Below are positions 1 through 10,584 of a DNA stretch of 64,000 nucleotides, one piece after another. Each line of letters starts with the position of its first letter. Positions within the stretch are counted from its first letter, which is position 1. Under the pieces are notes generated by a model. It had not been told where the DNA came from and ran no database searches. It saw only the letters and a program-made list of their open reading frames with translations. The stretch lies in NCBI GenBank assembly GCA_022824965.1, contig JAJDYY010000008.1, forward strand, positions 64,284 to 128,283. Reading direction: 5' to 3'. Source of the stretch: Gammaproteobacteria bacterium. GTDB taxonomy: Bacteria; Pseudomonadota; Gammaproteobacteria; UBA4575. The translations under genes and the position numbers were made by a program.

Positions 1-1929
1 CTCCAGTTCTCCCCGGATCACCAGGCGCGGTTGCAGGATGTCGTCGATGGCAATGTCGAAGCCGTGAATGGATGCATTTGGCACCTGTCCCCGGTCCCCG
101 TATATATTCAGTTGCTGGTTGTTGAGGACCAGGATCATGGTGACATCGTCGGCTCCCGGCCCCACCTCGCGAGGGCCCAGGGGAATCCCCTTGATGTCGG
201 CACGAATCTCGAGCCTGCCGGGGTGCTGTCCGAAAGGAATGTGCCCCGGGTCCCCCTGCAGCAAAAGCCTGACATCATTCAGGGAGCCCTCCTCAAGCCG
301 TGACATCAGTTCCAGTCCGGGTGTCCCGGCGGGCAGCCAGGCCTGCAGCGCAGCGATCTGCACGGCGCGAACACCGGCCTGGAGGTCTGCATGGGAGCTG
401 TCGGGTCCCACATGCACCACCCCCTGCAGGTCCGCGTGCAGCCCCTCGGCCTGCAGCGAGACATTTTCCAGCCCGAGCACCGTGTCCTGGTCCGTAAACT
501 CCCACAGGAGCCTTCCCGTGATGCCCTGGTCCGGGAATGCCTGCTCTTTCAGCTGCCGTGCACGGATCTGTACCGCCGGCGAATCGATCGAGAAACTGCC
601 GTGCAGGTGATCCCCTGCCACCTCGCCCGACAGCGAAGCGATTTCCAGCCCGTGTGCCGGCATCGAGACGGTGGCCTGTTGCAAATGGCTCCTGTAGGCA
701 TACTTCACCAGCTGGCCTTCGTGCACCTGGAACTGGATCCGGGTGTCGGTGAACTCCCCGCCGACTCTTACCTCCGCGGGCAGATCACTCAGACCCTTTG
801 AGAAATCAGGAAAGTGCTGCAGGGTCGCGAGCAGGTTGGACACATCGAAATACTCCAGGGCCAGGGCCACCGTGGCTTCCCCGGCACTGCCGTCGCAGCG
901 GATGCAGCGGACCTCGTACTGCTCCCCCGCCCACTTTTGCCCGGCGCTTCGGATGTCGCTCTCGATGAATGCCAGGTGCCAGGTGTCCCGGGATCTTTGC
1001 ACCCGAAACCGTGTATCCAGCGCCGTGATTTCCTGGCCGGTGTCAATCAGCGGATCGGCCACGGGGCGGTATTCAAGGTCACGAAACGCCAGCCTGCCCT
1101 CAAACGACCAGTCCTGTTCCGATTCCAGCTCACCCCAGACCTCGAAGTCGGAGCGCCCGTTCTGAACCCCCAGCCGCAGTTGCGGAAAGAAGTCGCCCAG
1201 CAGTTCCAGGTTGATGTTCTCACCCTTCGTATACAGCTCTCCCTTGATGCGGTTCAGGCCCTGGTCCAGATCCTCCAGGTCCGCACCGAACGAAAGCGAA
1301 TCCCCGAGCGTATCGGGCAGGCGCACCTTCGTCGAAACCCTGAGCTTGTCTTCATGGAAGCGCAAAACGATATCCACCTCGTCAAAATGATAGTCGTAGC
1401 CCTGCACTTCGTCCTTGATCGCAATCGTGCTCGCCAGCAGACTGAAGCGGATGTCCTGGGCCTGGCCCTGGCCGCGCTCTTTCCTGTGCGCGAGGCGCTC
1501 GCTGATGTCGATGCCGTTCAGCACGACCCGGTGATCCTTGTCGCGCAAGGCCTGCAGGTTACTGCCACTCAGCTGCAGCTCCTCGATGACAAGCGTCCTG
1601 CTCAGCAGGCTGTCCCACAGATTAAGCGAGATCAGTGCTTTTTCGGCGGCAAACAAGCGGGCGGACCGGGTGTCATCGGAATACACGGACAGGCCGTCCA
1701 CGGCTATCAGCGGCGTGTAGCCGTACCAGTTGACGTGGATCTCCCGGATCTGCACGGGCTTGCCGACCAAAGAGGAAATATTCTCCTGGATCGTCGGCAG
1801 GTGGTCCTGGTACAGGGACGAAGGCAGGCGGGCAATGCTGTTCAGAACTGCGGTGAGCACCAGGACCAGTGCAAGCACGTACCAGCCGGCAAGTAACAGT
1901 CTGCGCCCCACCGGGTCATCCAGGCTCAC
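1..1929 (-). CDS. yhdP: YhdP-family AsmA-like envelope protein (3' end cut by window edge)
   Basis: Reading the minus strand from a GTG gives an open frame of about 643 residues that runs off the left edge, so the C-terminal part is missing. A single N-terminal membrane helix (about residues 9-30) is followed by a long beta-rich region of the DUF3971/AsmA-like kind. YhdP-family proteins span the envelope and help carry phospholipids to the outer membrane. The GTG overlaps the stop codon of rng in a GTGA, so the two are translationally coupled; the order rng-yhdP is typical of gammaproteobacteria and supports the call. The identification rests on this synteny, the N-terminal helix and overall composition. 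Confidence 0.85.
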   Translation of the reverse strand, partial: MSLDDPVGRRLLLAGWYVLALVLVLTAVLNSIARLPSSLYQDHLPTIQENISSLVGKPVQIREIHVNWYGYTPLIAVDGLSVYSDDTRSARLFAAEKALISLNLWDSLLSRTLVIEELQLSGSNLQALRDKDHRVVLNGIDISERLAHRKERGQGQAQDIRFSLLASTIAIKDEVQGYDYHFDEVDIVLRFHEDKLRVSTKVRLPDTLGDSLSFGADLEDLDQGLNRIKGELYTKGENINLELLGDFFPQLRLGVQNGRSDFEVWGELESEQDWSFEGRLAFRDLEYRPVADPLIDTGQEITALDTRFRVQRSRDTWHLAFIESDIRSAGQKWAGEQYEVRCIRCDGSAGEATVALALEYFDVSNLLATLQHFPDFSKGLSDLPAEVRVGGEFTDTRIQFQVHEGQLVKYAYRSHLQQATVSMPAHGLEIASLSGEVAGDHLHGSFSIDSPAVQIRARQLKEQAFPDQGITGRLLWEFTDQDTVLGLENVSLQAEGLHADLQGVVHVGPDSSHADLQAGVRAVQIAALQAWLPAGTPGLELMSRLEEGSLNDVRLLLQGDPGHIPFGQHPGRLEIRADIKGIPLGPREVGPGADDVTMILVLNNQQLNIYGDRGQVPNASIHGFDIAIDDILQPRLVIRGELE

Positions 1930-3431
1930 AAAGGCACAACATCAAACTGTTCCTGCGAATACAGGGACTCGACCTGCAGCTTGATGGCCTTGCCGATGAG
2001 ATCTTCGAGCTCGGCAAGGCTGGACGATTCCTCGTCCAGCAGGAGGTCGATCACGGACTGCGAGGCAAGCACCAGCAGCCTGTCCGTTTCGTACTGGGAT
2101 GCCTCCCGCATGATCTCCCGGAACAGCTCGAAGCACACCGTCTCGGGCGTTTTGATGTAGCCACGGCCCGCACAGGTAATGCAGGGCTCACACAGGATGT
2201 GCTCCAGGCTTTCACGGGTGCGCTTGCGCGTCATCTCCACCAGGCCGAGCGGCGAGACGTCGTACACCTGGCTTTTCGCGCGGTCTTTCTCCAGGAATTT
2301 CTCCAGCGTGCGCATGACCTGGCGCGTGTGTTCCTCGTTCTCCATGTCGATGAAATCGATGATGATGATGCCCCCGAGGTTGCGCAGCCGAAGCTGGCGT
2401 GCAATGGCCTGGGCCGCCTCCAGGTTGGTCTTGTAGATGGTTTCCTCCAGATTGCGGTGGCCCACGAATCCCCCCGTGTTGATGTCGATGGTGGTCATGG
2501 CTTCGGTCTGGTCAAAAATCAGGTAACCGCCGGATTTGAGCTCCACCTTCCTGTGCAGGGATTTCTGCAGCTCATCCTCGATGGAGTACAGGTCGAAGAT
2601 CGGGCGGGCTCCCGAGTAGTGCGAAATCCGCTCTGCAATTTCCGGTACCAGCTTTTTGGAAAACTCCTGCACGGACTCGAAGGCGGAACGCGAATCCACC
2701 CGGACCGCATCGACATCCTCCACCGAAAGGTCACGCAGGGTGCGCACCATCAGCGGCAGATCGGAATACACCTGGGTGACCGAGGTCATGGTGATGACCT
2801 TCTCCACGATCGTGTCCCACAGGTCCAGCAGAAACTTCAGGTCCCTTCTCAGGTCAGACTCGCTCATGCCCTCGGCCGCCGTTCTCAGGATGCAGCCGCA
2901 CTTTGCGTTCAGTTCGTCCAGCAGGCCCTGGGTCGTCTCGATCAGGCGGTTGCGCTCCTGCGGGTCCTCGATGCGTACCGACAGGCGGATGTCATTCGAG
3001 TAGGGCAACAGCACCATGTAGCGTGAGGGGACGGTGATGCTGGTGGTCAGCCGCGCGCCCTTCGTGCCCAGCTGATCCTTGATCACCTGGACCAGCAGTT
3101 GCTGGCCCTCGTGGAGCAGGTTGGCAATGGACTCGTTCTGGGGAGGCTGCAGGCCGTCTTCAGGGCCCGCCAGCAGGGCGGACCGGCTGTTTGAAGCCTT
3201 GGGCAGGTAGGCCACGTCCGAGCTGTGAAGGAAAGCGGCCTTGGGCAGCCCGATGTCGACAAACGCGGCATCCATGCCCGGCATGACCTTGCTGACACAG
3301 CCCTTGAAGATGTTGCCGACCAGGCCCTGTTTGCCCACGCGCTCGACCTGCACTTCCTGCAGCAGGCCGTTCTCGACGACCGCAACGCGCGTCTCCTGGG
3401 GTGTGACGTTGATCAGGATCTCTTCACTCAT
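1926..3431 (-). CDS. rng: Ribonuclease G
   Basis: Endoribonuclease that trims the 5' end of 16S rRNA and cleaves AU-rich single-stranded RNA. An S1-type domain near the N-terminus (around GNIFKGCVSKVMPGMDAAF) is followed by the catalytic core with the DINTGGF metal-binding loop and the second aspartate in GGIIIIDFIDM. The zinc-link cysteines appear in CEPCITCAGRG. From the chosen ATG (MSEEILINV) the protein has 501 residues, close to the usual 490; a start nine codons upstream is possible but adds a tail the family lacks. RNase E's long C-terminal scaffold is absent, which favours RNase G. It sits upstream of and overlaps yhdP. Confidence 0.93.
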   Translation of the reverse strand: MSEEILINVTPQETRVAVVENGLLQEVQVERVGKQGLVGNIFKGCVSKVMPGMDAAFVDIGLPKAAFLHSSDVAYLPKASNSRSALLAGPEDGLQPPQNESIANLLHEGQQLLVQVIKDQLGTKGARLTTSITVPSRYMVLLPYSNDIRLSVRIEDPQERNRLIETTQGLLDELNAKCGCILRTAAEGMSESDLRRDLKFLLDLWDTIVEKVITMTSVTQVYSDLPLMVRTLRDLSVEDVDAVRVDSRSAFESVQEFSKKLVPEIAERISHYSGARPIFDLYSIEDELQKSLHRKVELKSGGYLIFDQTEAMTTIDINTGGFVGHRNLEETIYKTNLEAAQAIARQLRLRNLGGIIIIDFIDMENEEHTRQVMRTLEKFLEKDRAKSQVYDVSPLGLVEMTRKRTRESLEHILCEPCITCAGRGYIKTPETVCFELFREIMREASQYETDRLLVLASQSVIDLLLDEESSSLAELEDLIGKAIKLQVESLYSQEQFDVVPL

Positions 3432-3500
3432 TCTGGTGTTCACCCCGGCCCGTGGCATGGCGCGATGGCTGCCTCGGTCCGGATTTGCGGCATCTGCGAT

Positions 3501-4142
3501 TCATGGTTGCGGGTCCCGGTACAGGTCATGCTTGCGGATATAGTTCCATACGCTGCCCGGCAGCAGGTAGCGGGGCTGAGTGCCTTCGGCGACACACCGG
3601 CGGATGTCCGAAGAGGAGATGTCGAATTCCTGTTCATCGCTGAGGTAGATCGATCCATGCGGAGCCTCGAGAACTTGCGTTATCTGATCCGTGCCGTGCT
3701 TCTCATACAGCGCATGCTCGCAGCCCCTGCCCGCAAGCCCGTGGCCGGGACGACGTAACAACATGATATGACAAATGGACAGAATTTCATCATATTTGTG
3801 CCAGCTGCAGAAATCCGCAAAGGCATCCACTCCCAGGATCAGGACCAGTACCTGTGAGGTGCCGATTTCCCCTCGAAGTTCCCTCAGCGTATCGATGGTG
3901 TAGGACGGACCGGGCCGGCACAACTCGCGATCGTCAACGATGAATTCGGGAATGGAGTGGGTCACGAGACCGAGCATGTCCCGCCGGTGCTGTGCACTTG
4001 CACCGGCCGCTTGCTTGTGAGGAGCCTGCCGGCACGGGATGAAGCGGATCTGCTCAAAGCCAAAACGCGCCTGCAGCGCCATTGCGGATTTTATGTGTCC
4101 GAAATGAACCGGATCAAACGCGCCGCCGAATATACCCAACAC
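3501..4142 (-). CDS. nadD: Nicotinate-nucleotide adenylyltransferase
   Basis: Joins nicotinate mononucleotide and ATP to give deamido-NAD in NAD synthesis. The nucleotidyltransferase signature GGAFDPVHFGH is at residues 5-15 and the late motif ISSSDIRR, equivalent to ISSTxIR of the family, lies near residue 175. At 213 residues it has the normal length. It follows proA by about 45 bp. The genes that usually follow nadD (rsfS, rlmH) and the maf gene that often precedes rng are not here: nadD is separated from rng by only about 70 bp. Confidence 0.93.
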   Translation of the reverse strand: MLGIFGGAFDPVHFGHIKSAMALQARFGFEQIRFIPCRQAPHKQAAGASAQHRRDMLGLVTHSIPEFIVDDRELCRPGPSYTIDTLRELRGEIGTSQVLVLILGVDAFADFCSWHKYDEILSICHIMLLRRPGHGLAGRGCEHALYEKHGTDQITQVLEAPHGSIYLSDEQEFDISSSDIRRCVAEGTQPRYLLPGSVWNYIRKHDLYRDPQP

Positions 4143-4186
4143 ATCTGTGTTCCGGTCAATCCGGTCCAGACCGGATCCCGGTACAG

Positions 4187-5437
4187 CTATTCACGTACAT
4201 TCCCGTCCCCGAGCACGATGAACTTCTGGCTCGTCAGCCCTTCCAGGCCGACCGGGCCACGAGCGTGCAGCTTGTCCGTGCTGATGCCGATTTCCGCGCC
4301 GAGGCCGTATTCAAAGCCATCCGCAAAGCGCGTCGAAGCATTGACCATCACCGAACTGGAGTCCACTTCCTGCAAGAACTTTTGTGCGACGTCATCGTTG
4401 TCCGTGACGATCGCATCGGTGTGCTGCGAGCCGTAGGTGCCGATGTGATCAATGGCCTGTGTCATGCCATCCACGACACGAACCGACAGCACCGGTCCCA
4501 GGTACTCTTCATACCAGTCCTCCTCGCTGGCCGCTGAAATCCCTGCCAACAATGCACGGGTCTTCTCGCAACCGCGAACCTCCACGCCCTTCTCATCCAG
4601 CTGCGCCTTGATCCTGGGCAGGACCGTACCGGCAATGGCCTCATCCACCAGCAGGGTTTCCATGGCGTTGCAGACCCCGAAGCGGTGGGTCTTGGCATTG
4701 ACCGCGATGGCGACCGCCATGTCCGCATCGGCTTCCTCGTGAATGTAGACGTGGCAGACCCCGTGCAGATGCTTGATCAGCGGAATCGCCGAATCCCGGA
4801 TGATGCGCTCGATGAGGCCCTTGCCTCCCCTGGGAATCACGATGTCGATGTCCTGGCGGGCCCGAAGCAGTTCGCCGACCGCCTCGCGGTCCGGCGTCTC
4901 GATCACCTGGACGATATCCCCGGACAACCCTGCCCGGTCCAGGCCCGCATGGATGCAACTGGCGATGGCGTGGTTGGAGTGCAGGGCTTCGGAACCGCCT
5001 CTCAGGATGGCGGCATTGCCGGACTTGAGGCACAGGGCGGCAGCGTCCGCCGTGACGTTGGGACGGGACTCGTAGATGATCAGGATCACGCCGATGGCCA
5101 CACGCATCTTTCCGACCCGGATTCCGCTGGGGCGCGATTCCATCGAAGTCTTCTGACCGACCGGGTCCGGCAAAAGGGCCACCTGTTCCAGGCCTTCGGC
5201 CATGGCGCGGATTCGACCGTCGGTCAGTTCCAGACGGTCCAGCAGGGCCTCGACCAGGCCGCGTTCCCGGCCCGCCTTGAGATCCTGCTCATTTTTTTCC
5301 CGGAGCATGTCGCTCGAGGCGAGGATTTGCTGGCCGATCTCCCTCAGGGCCTGGTTCTTCTGCTCCGTCGTGGCATGCGCGATCTCGCTTTTTGCAGCCG
5401 CCGCCCGCCGGGTGACCTCGGCGATGTAACGCTTCAT
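4187..5437 (-). CDS. proA: Gamma-glutamyl phosphate reductase
   Basis: NADPH-dependent reduction of gamma-glutamyl phosphate to glutamate-5-semialdehyde, the second step of proline synthesis. It is an aldehyde-dehydrogenase-fold enzyme; the catalytic cysteine is in [10 protein letters not shown], and the substrate-binding segment [19 protein letters not shown] is present. Starting at [11 protein letters not shown] gives 416 residues, the usual size; an ATG 11 codons earlier is also open. It lies between holA and nadD, an arrangement seen in several gammaproteobacteria. No proB is in the window. Confidence 0.94.
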   Translation of the reverse strand: MKRYIAEVTRRAAAAKSEIAHATTEQKNQALREIGQQILASSDMLREKNEQDLKAGRERGLVEALLDRLELTDGRIRAMAEGLEQVALLPDPVGQKTSMESRPSGIRVGKMRVAIGVILIIYESRPNVTADAAALCLKSGNAAILRGGSEALHSNHAIASCIHAGLDRAGLSGDIVQVIETPDREAVGELLRARQDIDIVIPRGGKGLIERIIRDSAIPLIKHLHGVCHVYIHEEADADMAVAIAVNAKTHRFGVCNAMETLLVDEAIAGTVLPRIKAQLDEKGVEVRGCEKTRALLAGISAASEEDWYEEYLGPVLSVRVVDGMTQAIDHIGTYGSQHTDAIVTDNDDVAQKFLQEVDSSSVMVNASTRFADGFEYGLGAEIGISTDKLHARGPVGLEGLTSQKFIVLGDGNVRE

Positions 5438-5520
5438 CGAACCGTTTTGATCTTTTGCGGTGTTATCCATGGTTGCCTGAAGTGTGCCGATCGACGCTGT
5501 GCTGCCCAGAGGGTAGCCGG

Positions 5521-6522
5521 TTACCCGGCCATTTGTATGGCGATTCCCAATTGTATCAGTTCATGCCATGGATTTCCGTCGCCCCGGCCCTTGATGACCC
5601 GGTCGACCCAGGCGCATTGTCTCAGCAAATCCGCACTCCCCGAGGCCCGTGAACGCTCGCTCACCCCCACGCATTGCTGGTGCACACGACTCAGGCGGGC
5701 AAGCGGGTTCGAGCTGCGCGACGATGCCGCGGACGAGCCCTGCCGGGCCTTGGCGATTCTTCGGACTTGCTCGGTCATCGCCCACAGCAGCAAGGGGGGC
5801 TTGACGTCTTCTTTTTCCAGCCCGCGCAGGATGCGCACGAGCCGCCCAACCTCCCTGGTGGCCAGCACCTCCGTCAATTCCTTCAGGGAGTAGTGGCTGC
5901 TGTCGGTCAGCACCCGGCTGACACTGTCCAGCGTCAGTTCCTTGTCCTCGACCACCAGTGCAATCTTCTCGAGCTCCTGTCGGGCCGCCAGCAGGTTTCC
6001 CTCCACCTGCTGGGCAATGAACGCAACGACATCGCGCCCGGCCTGAAAGCCCTCGGCACCCAGCTTCTTGCGGATCCAGTTTTCCGTTTCTGCATAGTTC
6101 AGGGGCCAGACCCGCACCAGGACCCCGGCCTGGTCGATGGCCTTGACCCACGCGGCATTCATGGTGCTGCGGTCCAGGCGCGGTGCCTGTACCAGCAAGG
6201 CGACATCTTCATGGAGGTCCTGGACGAAGCCTGCGATGGCCTTGGAGCCGCTGGCCCCGGGTTTGCCGGTCGGCAGGCGCAAGTCGACCAGGGTGCGCTC
6301 GCCGAACAGCGAAAGCGCATGCTTGGCGGCCTCCAGTTCGGACCAGTCGAAGCCGGTTTCGGCGGTGAGTATCTTCCGGTCGGTAAACCCGGACTTCTCC
6401 TGGTGAGCGCGGTACATGTCCACGGCCAGCATGTGCTGGTAGGGCTCATCCCCGGTCACCAGCAAAACCGCAACCTGGGTCCGTTCCAGGCAGGCCTTCA
6501 GTTGTGAGAATCGTAGTTGCAT
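5521..6522 (-). CDS. holA: DNA polymerase III delta subunit (clamp loader)
   Basis: Delta opens the beta sliding clamp within the clamp loader. The 333-residue protein starts at [15 protein letters not shown]; the frame stays open 65 codons further upstream, but that stretch would cover the divergent garR promoter and has no family similarity. Features of HolA are visible: [16 protein letters not shown] near the N-terminus, the clamp-binding and AAA+-like lid region rich in leucine, and [28 protein letters not shown] in the collar-proximal half. It is normally joined to lptE, but here a plus-strand gene separates them. Confidence 0.88.
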   Translation of the reverse strand: MQLRFSQLKACLERTQVAVLLVTGDEPYQHMLAVDMYRAHQEKSGFTDRKILTAETGFDWSELEAAKHALSLFGERTLVDLRLPTGKPGASGSKAIAGFVQDLHEDVALLVQAPRLDRSTMNAAWVKAIDQAGVLVRVWPLNYAETENWIRKKLGAEGFQAGRDVVAFIAQQVEGNLLAARQELEKIALVVEDKELTLDSVSRVLTDSSHYSLKELTEVLATREVGRLVRILRGLEKEDVKPPLLLWAMTEQVRRIAKARQGSSAASSRSSNPLARLSRVHQQCVGVSERSRASGSADLLRQCAWVDRVIKGRGDGNPWHELIQLGIAIQMAG

Positions 6523-6568
6523 GCAGGAATTGGCAAAGGGCTGGTGTATCTGAAGACAGGTTTCAACG

Positions 6569-6596
6569 TTACATGAAAGCCCGTGAACAATACAAT
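6569..6596 (+). promoter_or_regulatory. Candidate sigma-70 promoter of the garR-like gene
   Basis: TTACAT and TACAAT separated by 16 bp lie in the 118-bp divergent spacer between holA and the garR-like gene; the predicted start of transcription is about 40 bases before the ATG. Seen by eye only. Confidence 0.45.
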
Positions 6597-6640
6597 CCTC
6601 GTGGTAAGCTTTGCGCTTTGCAAAGTCAGGCACCGAAACA

Positions 6641-7519
6641 ATGAACATTGAAACGATCGGCATGATCGGACTGGGCATCATGGGACGGCCCATGGCCATG
6701 AACCTGATGCGTGCCAACTATCAACTCGCATTCTACGCACGCCGGTCCAGTTCGCTGCAGCCTTTCAAGTCCCATCCCGTGCAGCAGTACGACACCCCTG
6801 CAGAGTTGGCACACCATTGCGACATCACGATCACGATGCTCTCGGACACCCCCGATGTCAGGGAAATCCTGGCAGGGGATGCCGGCATCCTCCATGGTGC
6901 GCGCGCAGGCCATCTGGTCATCGACATGAGCACGATCTCCCCGGAGGAAACCCGAAGCCTGGCCATGCAACTGGGCCACCACGGCATCGACATGCTGGAT
7001 GCCCCGGTATCCGGTGGGGAACAGGGTGCCATCGACGGAGCCCTGTCGATCATGGTCGGCGGCAAGGATGCCCTGTTCGCCGAGGCTTTGCCGGTGCTTC
7101 AGTGCCTGGGCGCGAACATCACGCACGTCGGCGATCACGGGGCCGGCCAGGTCGCCAAGGCCTGCAACCAGATCCTGGTTGCGCAGACCATGTCCGCCGT
7201 GGCCGAAGCCTTCCTGCTGGCGAGATCTTCCGGGGTGGACCCCGCCAAGGTCCGCGATGCCCTGATGGGCGGGTTTGCCTACAGCAGGATTCTCGAGGTG
7301 CACGGCAAGCGCATGCTGGACAATGCCTACCGGCCGGGCTTTAAAGCGGCACTGCACCACAAGGACCTGGGGATTGCCCTGCACAGTGCCAGGGAGAACG
7401 GGATCTCCATACCCGGCACGGACCTGGTGGCCGACTACCTGGAAAAAATTGTCGAGACGGGCAACGGCGAGCTGGATTCGGCCGCCATCGCCAAAATCAT
7501 CCTGGGCGAGATCAAGTAA
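6641..7519 (+). CDS. garR: 2-hydroxy-3-oxopropionate (tartronate semialdehyde) reductase, 3-hydroxyisobutyrate dehydrogenase family
   Basis: NAD(P)H-dependent reduction of tartronate semialdehyde to glycerate is the likely reaction. The N-terminal Rossmann motif GLGIMGRPMA (residues 9-18), the substrate loop DAPVSGGEQGA and the catalytic lysine in AGQVAKACNQ are all present, followed by GFAYSRILEVHGKRM and LHHKDLGIAL of the all-helical C-terminal domain. The 292 residues from MNIETIGMIG match the family; an in-frame ATG ten codons earlier is less likely. Sequence alone does not exclude 3-hydroxyisobutyrate or succinic semialdehyde as substrate. It is the only plus-strand gene in the first 17 kb and interrupts the usual leuS-lptE-holA run. 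Confidence 0.85.
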   Translation: MNIETIGMIGLGIMGRPMAMNLMRANYQLAFYARRSSSLQPFKSHPVQQYDTPAELAHHCDITITMLSDTPDVREILAGDAGILHGARAGHLVIDMSTISPEETRSLAMQLGHHGIDMLDAPVSGGEQGAIDGALSIMVGGKDALFAEALPVLQCLGANITHVGDHGAGQVAKACNQILVAQTMSAVAEAFLLARSSGVDPAKVRDALMGGFAYSRILEVHGKRMLDNAYRPGFKAALHHKDLGIALHSARENGISIPGTDLVADYLEKIVETGNGELDSAAIAKIILGEIK

Positions 7520-7539
7520 GGGAAGAGTTCCGGTTTCAG

Positions 7540-8040
7540 CTAGTCCAGGGGAGCTGCCTTCAAGCGTCGCACGATCCGCTGCGCCGCTTCCCTTCGCATC
7601 TCGCGCAGCAGCTGGTCTTCCTCTTCGTCAGAACCCAGTACATCGTGCTTGTCGAACACCAGCACCCGGTGAATCCGGATCTTCTGAAGGCGCTGCGAGT
7701 CACTGTGCTGCGCGTGCCTGACACCGAAGGAGACATCGAGCATCAGGTCATATTCGCGGGCCTTGCCGCTGGCATCCAGTGAAAGCACTTCCCGGGCCAT
7801 CTCCTCGGACACAATGTCGAGGTGGATGGCGGCATGGTCCGGCTCCACTACATTGATCTCCCCGGACCTCAGCGATTCCTGGACGAGATGCACCAGCTCA
7901 CGGCCTGAAGACACCCCGTGCACGGAAACATTCTGCAGGCCGGTAGGAACATCCGCACTGCCGGCAAGGCGGAATCCGCAGCCCGGCAACAGGCTGAGCA
8001 GAACCAGGATCGATGCCATGAATGCCGTGATAGAACGCAT
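7540..8040 (-). CDS. lptE: LPS assembly outer-membrane lipoprotein LptE
   Basis: Plugs the LptD barrel that places lipopolysaccharide in the outer membrane. The 166-residue protein begins MRSITAFMASILVLL and has a lipoprotein signal ending in LLPGC, with the mature N-terminal cysteine at about residue 20, followed by GFRLAGS, a typical LptE opening. The longer open frame upstream lies inside leuS and is a shadow. Only 4 bp separate it from the leuS stop codon, so it is probably co-transcribed with leuS. It converges with the garR-like gene with 20 bp between them and no clear terminator. Confidence 0.9.
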   Translation of the reverse strand: MRSITAFMASILVLLSLLPGCGFRLAGSADVPTGLQNVSVHGVSSGRELVHLVQESLRSGEINVVEPDHAAIHLDIVSEEMAREVLSLDASGKAREYDLMLDVSFGVRHAQHSDSQRLQKIRIHRVLVFDKHDVLGSDEEEDQLLREMRREAAQRIVRRLKAAPLD

Positions 8041-8044
8041 TTCG

Positions 8045-10504
8045 CTAGTGTACAACGATATTGACGATGCGATTGGGTACAACGATGACCTTGGCAACCT
8101 GCTTGTTCTCGACAAAACGCATGATGTTCTCGTGCTCCAGGGCCACCTTCTCGATTCCGTCGCCATCCATGCCTGCAGGGACCTGTATGGACGCACGCTT
8201 TTTGCCATTGACCTGTACCACCATTTCAATGATGTCCTTTTCCAGGGCCTGTGTATCCACGCCGGGCCAGGCCGCCCGGTCGATGGGCTCCTCATGACCG
8301 AGCCGCTGCCATAATACGTGACAGACGTGCGGCAGAACAGGTGCAAGCATCAGCACCACCGATTCCAGGGCCTCCTGGCAGATGGCGCGCCCGGACGATG
8401 TCCGGTCCTTGAAGCCGTTCACCTCGTTCACCAGTTCCATGTTCGCGGCGATGGCCGTGTTGAATGCATGGCGCCGGCCCATGTCGTCGGTGACCTTGCT
8501 GATGGTTTCGTGGGTCTTGCGGCGCAGCTTCACCTGGGATTCATCCAGCTCCCCTGCCCCGACGCTGCCCGAATCCACGGTGCCGAGTTCGACATGGTCC
8601 TCGACCATGCGCCACAGCCGGTTGATGAACCGGTGCGCACCCTCGACCGCAGAATCCGACCACTCCATGTTGTGTTCCGGCGGGGCGGCAAACATCACGA
8701 ACAGGCGCACGGTGTCCGCGCCGTACCGATTGATCAGGGCCTCGGGGTCCACGGTGTTGCCCTTGGACTTGGACATCTTCGTGCCGTCCTTCAACACCAT
8801 GCCCTGGGTCAGCAGCTTCTCGAAGGGCTCATCGTTATCGCACAGCCCCATGTCACGCATCAGCTTGTTGAAAAACCGGGCGTACAGAAGATGCAGCACG
8901 GCATGCTCGATGCCGCCGACATACTGGTCCACCGGCATCCAGTACTGCACCCGCTCGTCCAGCATGGAGGTCTCGTTGTCCGCGCAGCAGTAGCGTGCGA
9001 AATACCAGCTGGACTCGAAAAAGGTATCAAACGTGTCCGTTTCCCGGCTCGCAGGCGCCTGGCACTTCGGGCATTCGACTTCATGGAAGGCCGCCAGTGA
9101 TTTCAGGGGCGAGACGGCCCCGTCGAAGTCCACCTCCTCCGGCAGGCGCACGGGCAGATCCTTTTCCGGCACCGGCACGATCCCGCACTGGTCGCAGTGG
9201 ATCACGGGGATGGGGCAGCCCCAGTAGCGCTGCCGGGAGATGCCCCAGTCACGCAAGCGGTAGTTGACCTGCCTGCATCCCGTCCCCTCGGATTCGAGCT
9301 TGCTGGCAATCGCATCGAAGGCCTGGCGGGAATCGAACCCGTCGAATGGCCCGGAATTGCGCAGCCAGCCCTTTTCGACGAAGGCGCCCTTGGACAGGTC
9401 GATGTCGGGACTGTCCTGGTCCGGGAACACGACGGGCTGGATGGGCAGGCGGTACTTGCTGGCAAATTCCCAGTCGCGCTGGTCGTGGGCCGGCACCATC
9501 ATCACCGCGCCGGAGCCGTACTCGATCAGGACGAAGTTGGCGACCCAGACCGGAATCTTCTCGCCCGTCAGCGGATGCACGGCATGCAGGCCCGTGTCGA
9601 CTCCCTGTTTCTCCAGGGTGGAGATCTGGGCCTCGGAGATCCTCGTCTTCGTGCACGCTTTCAGAAAATCCGCCACTTCCGCGGAGTGTTCGCCAGCATG
9701 CACGGCCAGCGGGTGCTCGGGGGCGAGTGCGAGACAGGTGACGCCGAACAGGGTATCGGGGCGCGTGGTGTAGACCTGCAGATCCTGCTGATCCTCCACG
9801 GAAAAGACGATTTCCACGCCTTCGGAGCGCCCGATCCAGTTAGCCTGCATGGTCCTGACCCGTTCCGGCCAGCCATCGAGGCGTTCCAGGTCGCTCAGCA
9901 GCTCCTCTGCGTAGGCCGTGATTTTCAAAAACCACTGGGTCACTTCCTTGCGCTCGATCACCGCACCGGAACGCCAGCCCCGGCCTTCGATCACCTGCTC
10001 GTTGGCCAGCACGGTCTGGTCTACCGGGTCCCAGTTGACGATGGCCTTTTTCTTGTAGACCAGGCCCTTCTCGTAGAGCCGGGTGAAAAACCACTGTTCC
10101 CAGCGATAGTATTCCGGACTGCAGGTGGCGAGCTCGCGGCTCCAGTCATAGGCGAAGCCGAGGCGCTTGAGCTGGTCTCGCATGTAGCGGATGTTCTCGT
10201 AGGTCCACTTGGCAGGCGGGACCCGGTTCTCGATGGCCGCATTCTCCGCCGGCAGGCCGAAGGCGTCCCAGCCCATCGGCTGCATCACGTTCTTGCCCTG
10301 CATGCGCTGGAAGCGGCTGATGACATCGCCGATGGTGTAATTGCGGACATGCCCGATATGCAGGTGTCCGCTTGGGTAGGGAAACATGGACAGGCAGTAG
10401 AATTTTTCCTTCTGCGCGTCCTCCACCACCTCAAAGGAGCCCTGCTGCTCCCACTCCTGCTGGACCTGCGTCTCTAGATCGTGGGGGTTATACGTGGCTT
10501 GCAT
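8045..10504 (-). CDS. leuS: Leucyl-tRNA synthetase
   Basis: Class I synthetase that charges tRNA-Leu. The HIGH motif is in [16 protein letters not shown] (around residue 45), the KMSKS loop in [14 protein letters not shown] (around residue 577), and the CP1 editing domain shows [20 protein letters not shown] zinc-type cluster with CDQCG and CPKCQ pairs lies in the insert between them. The length of 819 residues is slightly shorter than the E. coli enzyme but covers all domains. It heads the leuS-lptE unit. Confidence 0.97.
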   Translation of the reverse strand: MQATYNPHDLETQVQQEWEQQGSFEVVEDAQKEKFYCLSMFPYPSGHLHIGHVRNYTIGDVISRFQRMQGKNVMQPMGWDAFGLPAENAAIENRVPPAKWTYENIRYMRDQLKRLGFAYDWSRELATCSPEYYRWEQWFFTRLYEKGLVYKKKAIVNWDPVDQTVLANEQVIEGRGWRSGAVIERKEVTQWFLKITAYAEELLSDLERLDGWPERVRTMQANWIGRSEGVEIVFSVEDQQDLQVYTTRPDTLFGVTCLALAPEHPLAVHAGEHSAEVADFLKACTKTRISEAQISTLEKQGVDTGLHAVHPLTGEKIPVWVANFVLIEYGSGAVMMVPAHDQRDWEFASKYRLPIQPVVFPDQDSPDIDLSKGAFVEKGWLRNSGPFDGFDSRQAFDAIASKLESEGTGCRQVNYRLRDWGISRQRYWGCPIPVIHCDQCGIVPVPEKDLPVRLPEEVDFDGAVSPLKSLAAFHEVECPKCQAPASRETDTFDTFFESSWYFARYCCADNETSMLDERVQYWMPVDQYVGGIEHAVLHLLYARFFNKLMRDMGLCDNDEPFEKLLTQGMVLKDGTKMSKSKGNTVDPEALINRYGADTVRLFVMFAAPPEHNMEWSDSAVEGAHRFINRLWRMVEDHVELGTVDSGSVGAGELDESQVKLRRKTHETISKVTDDMGRRHAFNTAIAANMELVNEVNGFKDRTSSGRAICQEALESVVLMLAPVLPHVCHVLWQRLGHEEPIDRAAWPGVDTQALEKDIIEMVVQVNGKKRASIQVPAGMDGDGIEKVALEHENIMRFVENKQVAKVIVVPNRIVNIVVH

Positions 10505-10584
10505 AGACTAGCGGTTTCCGTTGCAGTGCATGAACGTGTAAAGGCCTGGGGTCAAAGATGTCCTGTCCCGCCTGCCTTCACCGG

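Noticed and set aside
814..3026. Long plus-strand open frames of 360 and 385 codons
   Set aside because: They run antisense to yhdP and rng, whose minus-strand proteins have clear family features; such frames are common in GC-rich DNA.
6523..6717. Extended holA start giving 398 residues
   Set aside because: The added N-terminus is unlike HolA and overlaps the divergent garR promoter and coding start.
8041..8346. Extended lptE start giving 268 residues
   Set aside because: The extension lies within leuS in another frame; the lipoprotein signal fixes the start at 8040.
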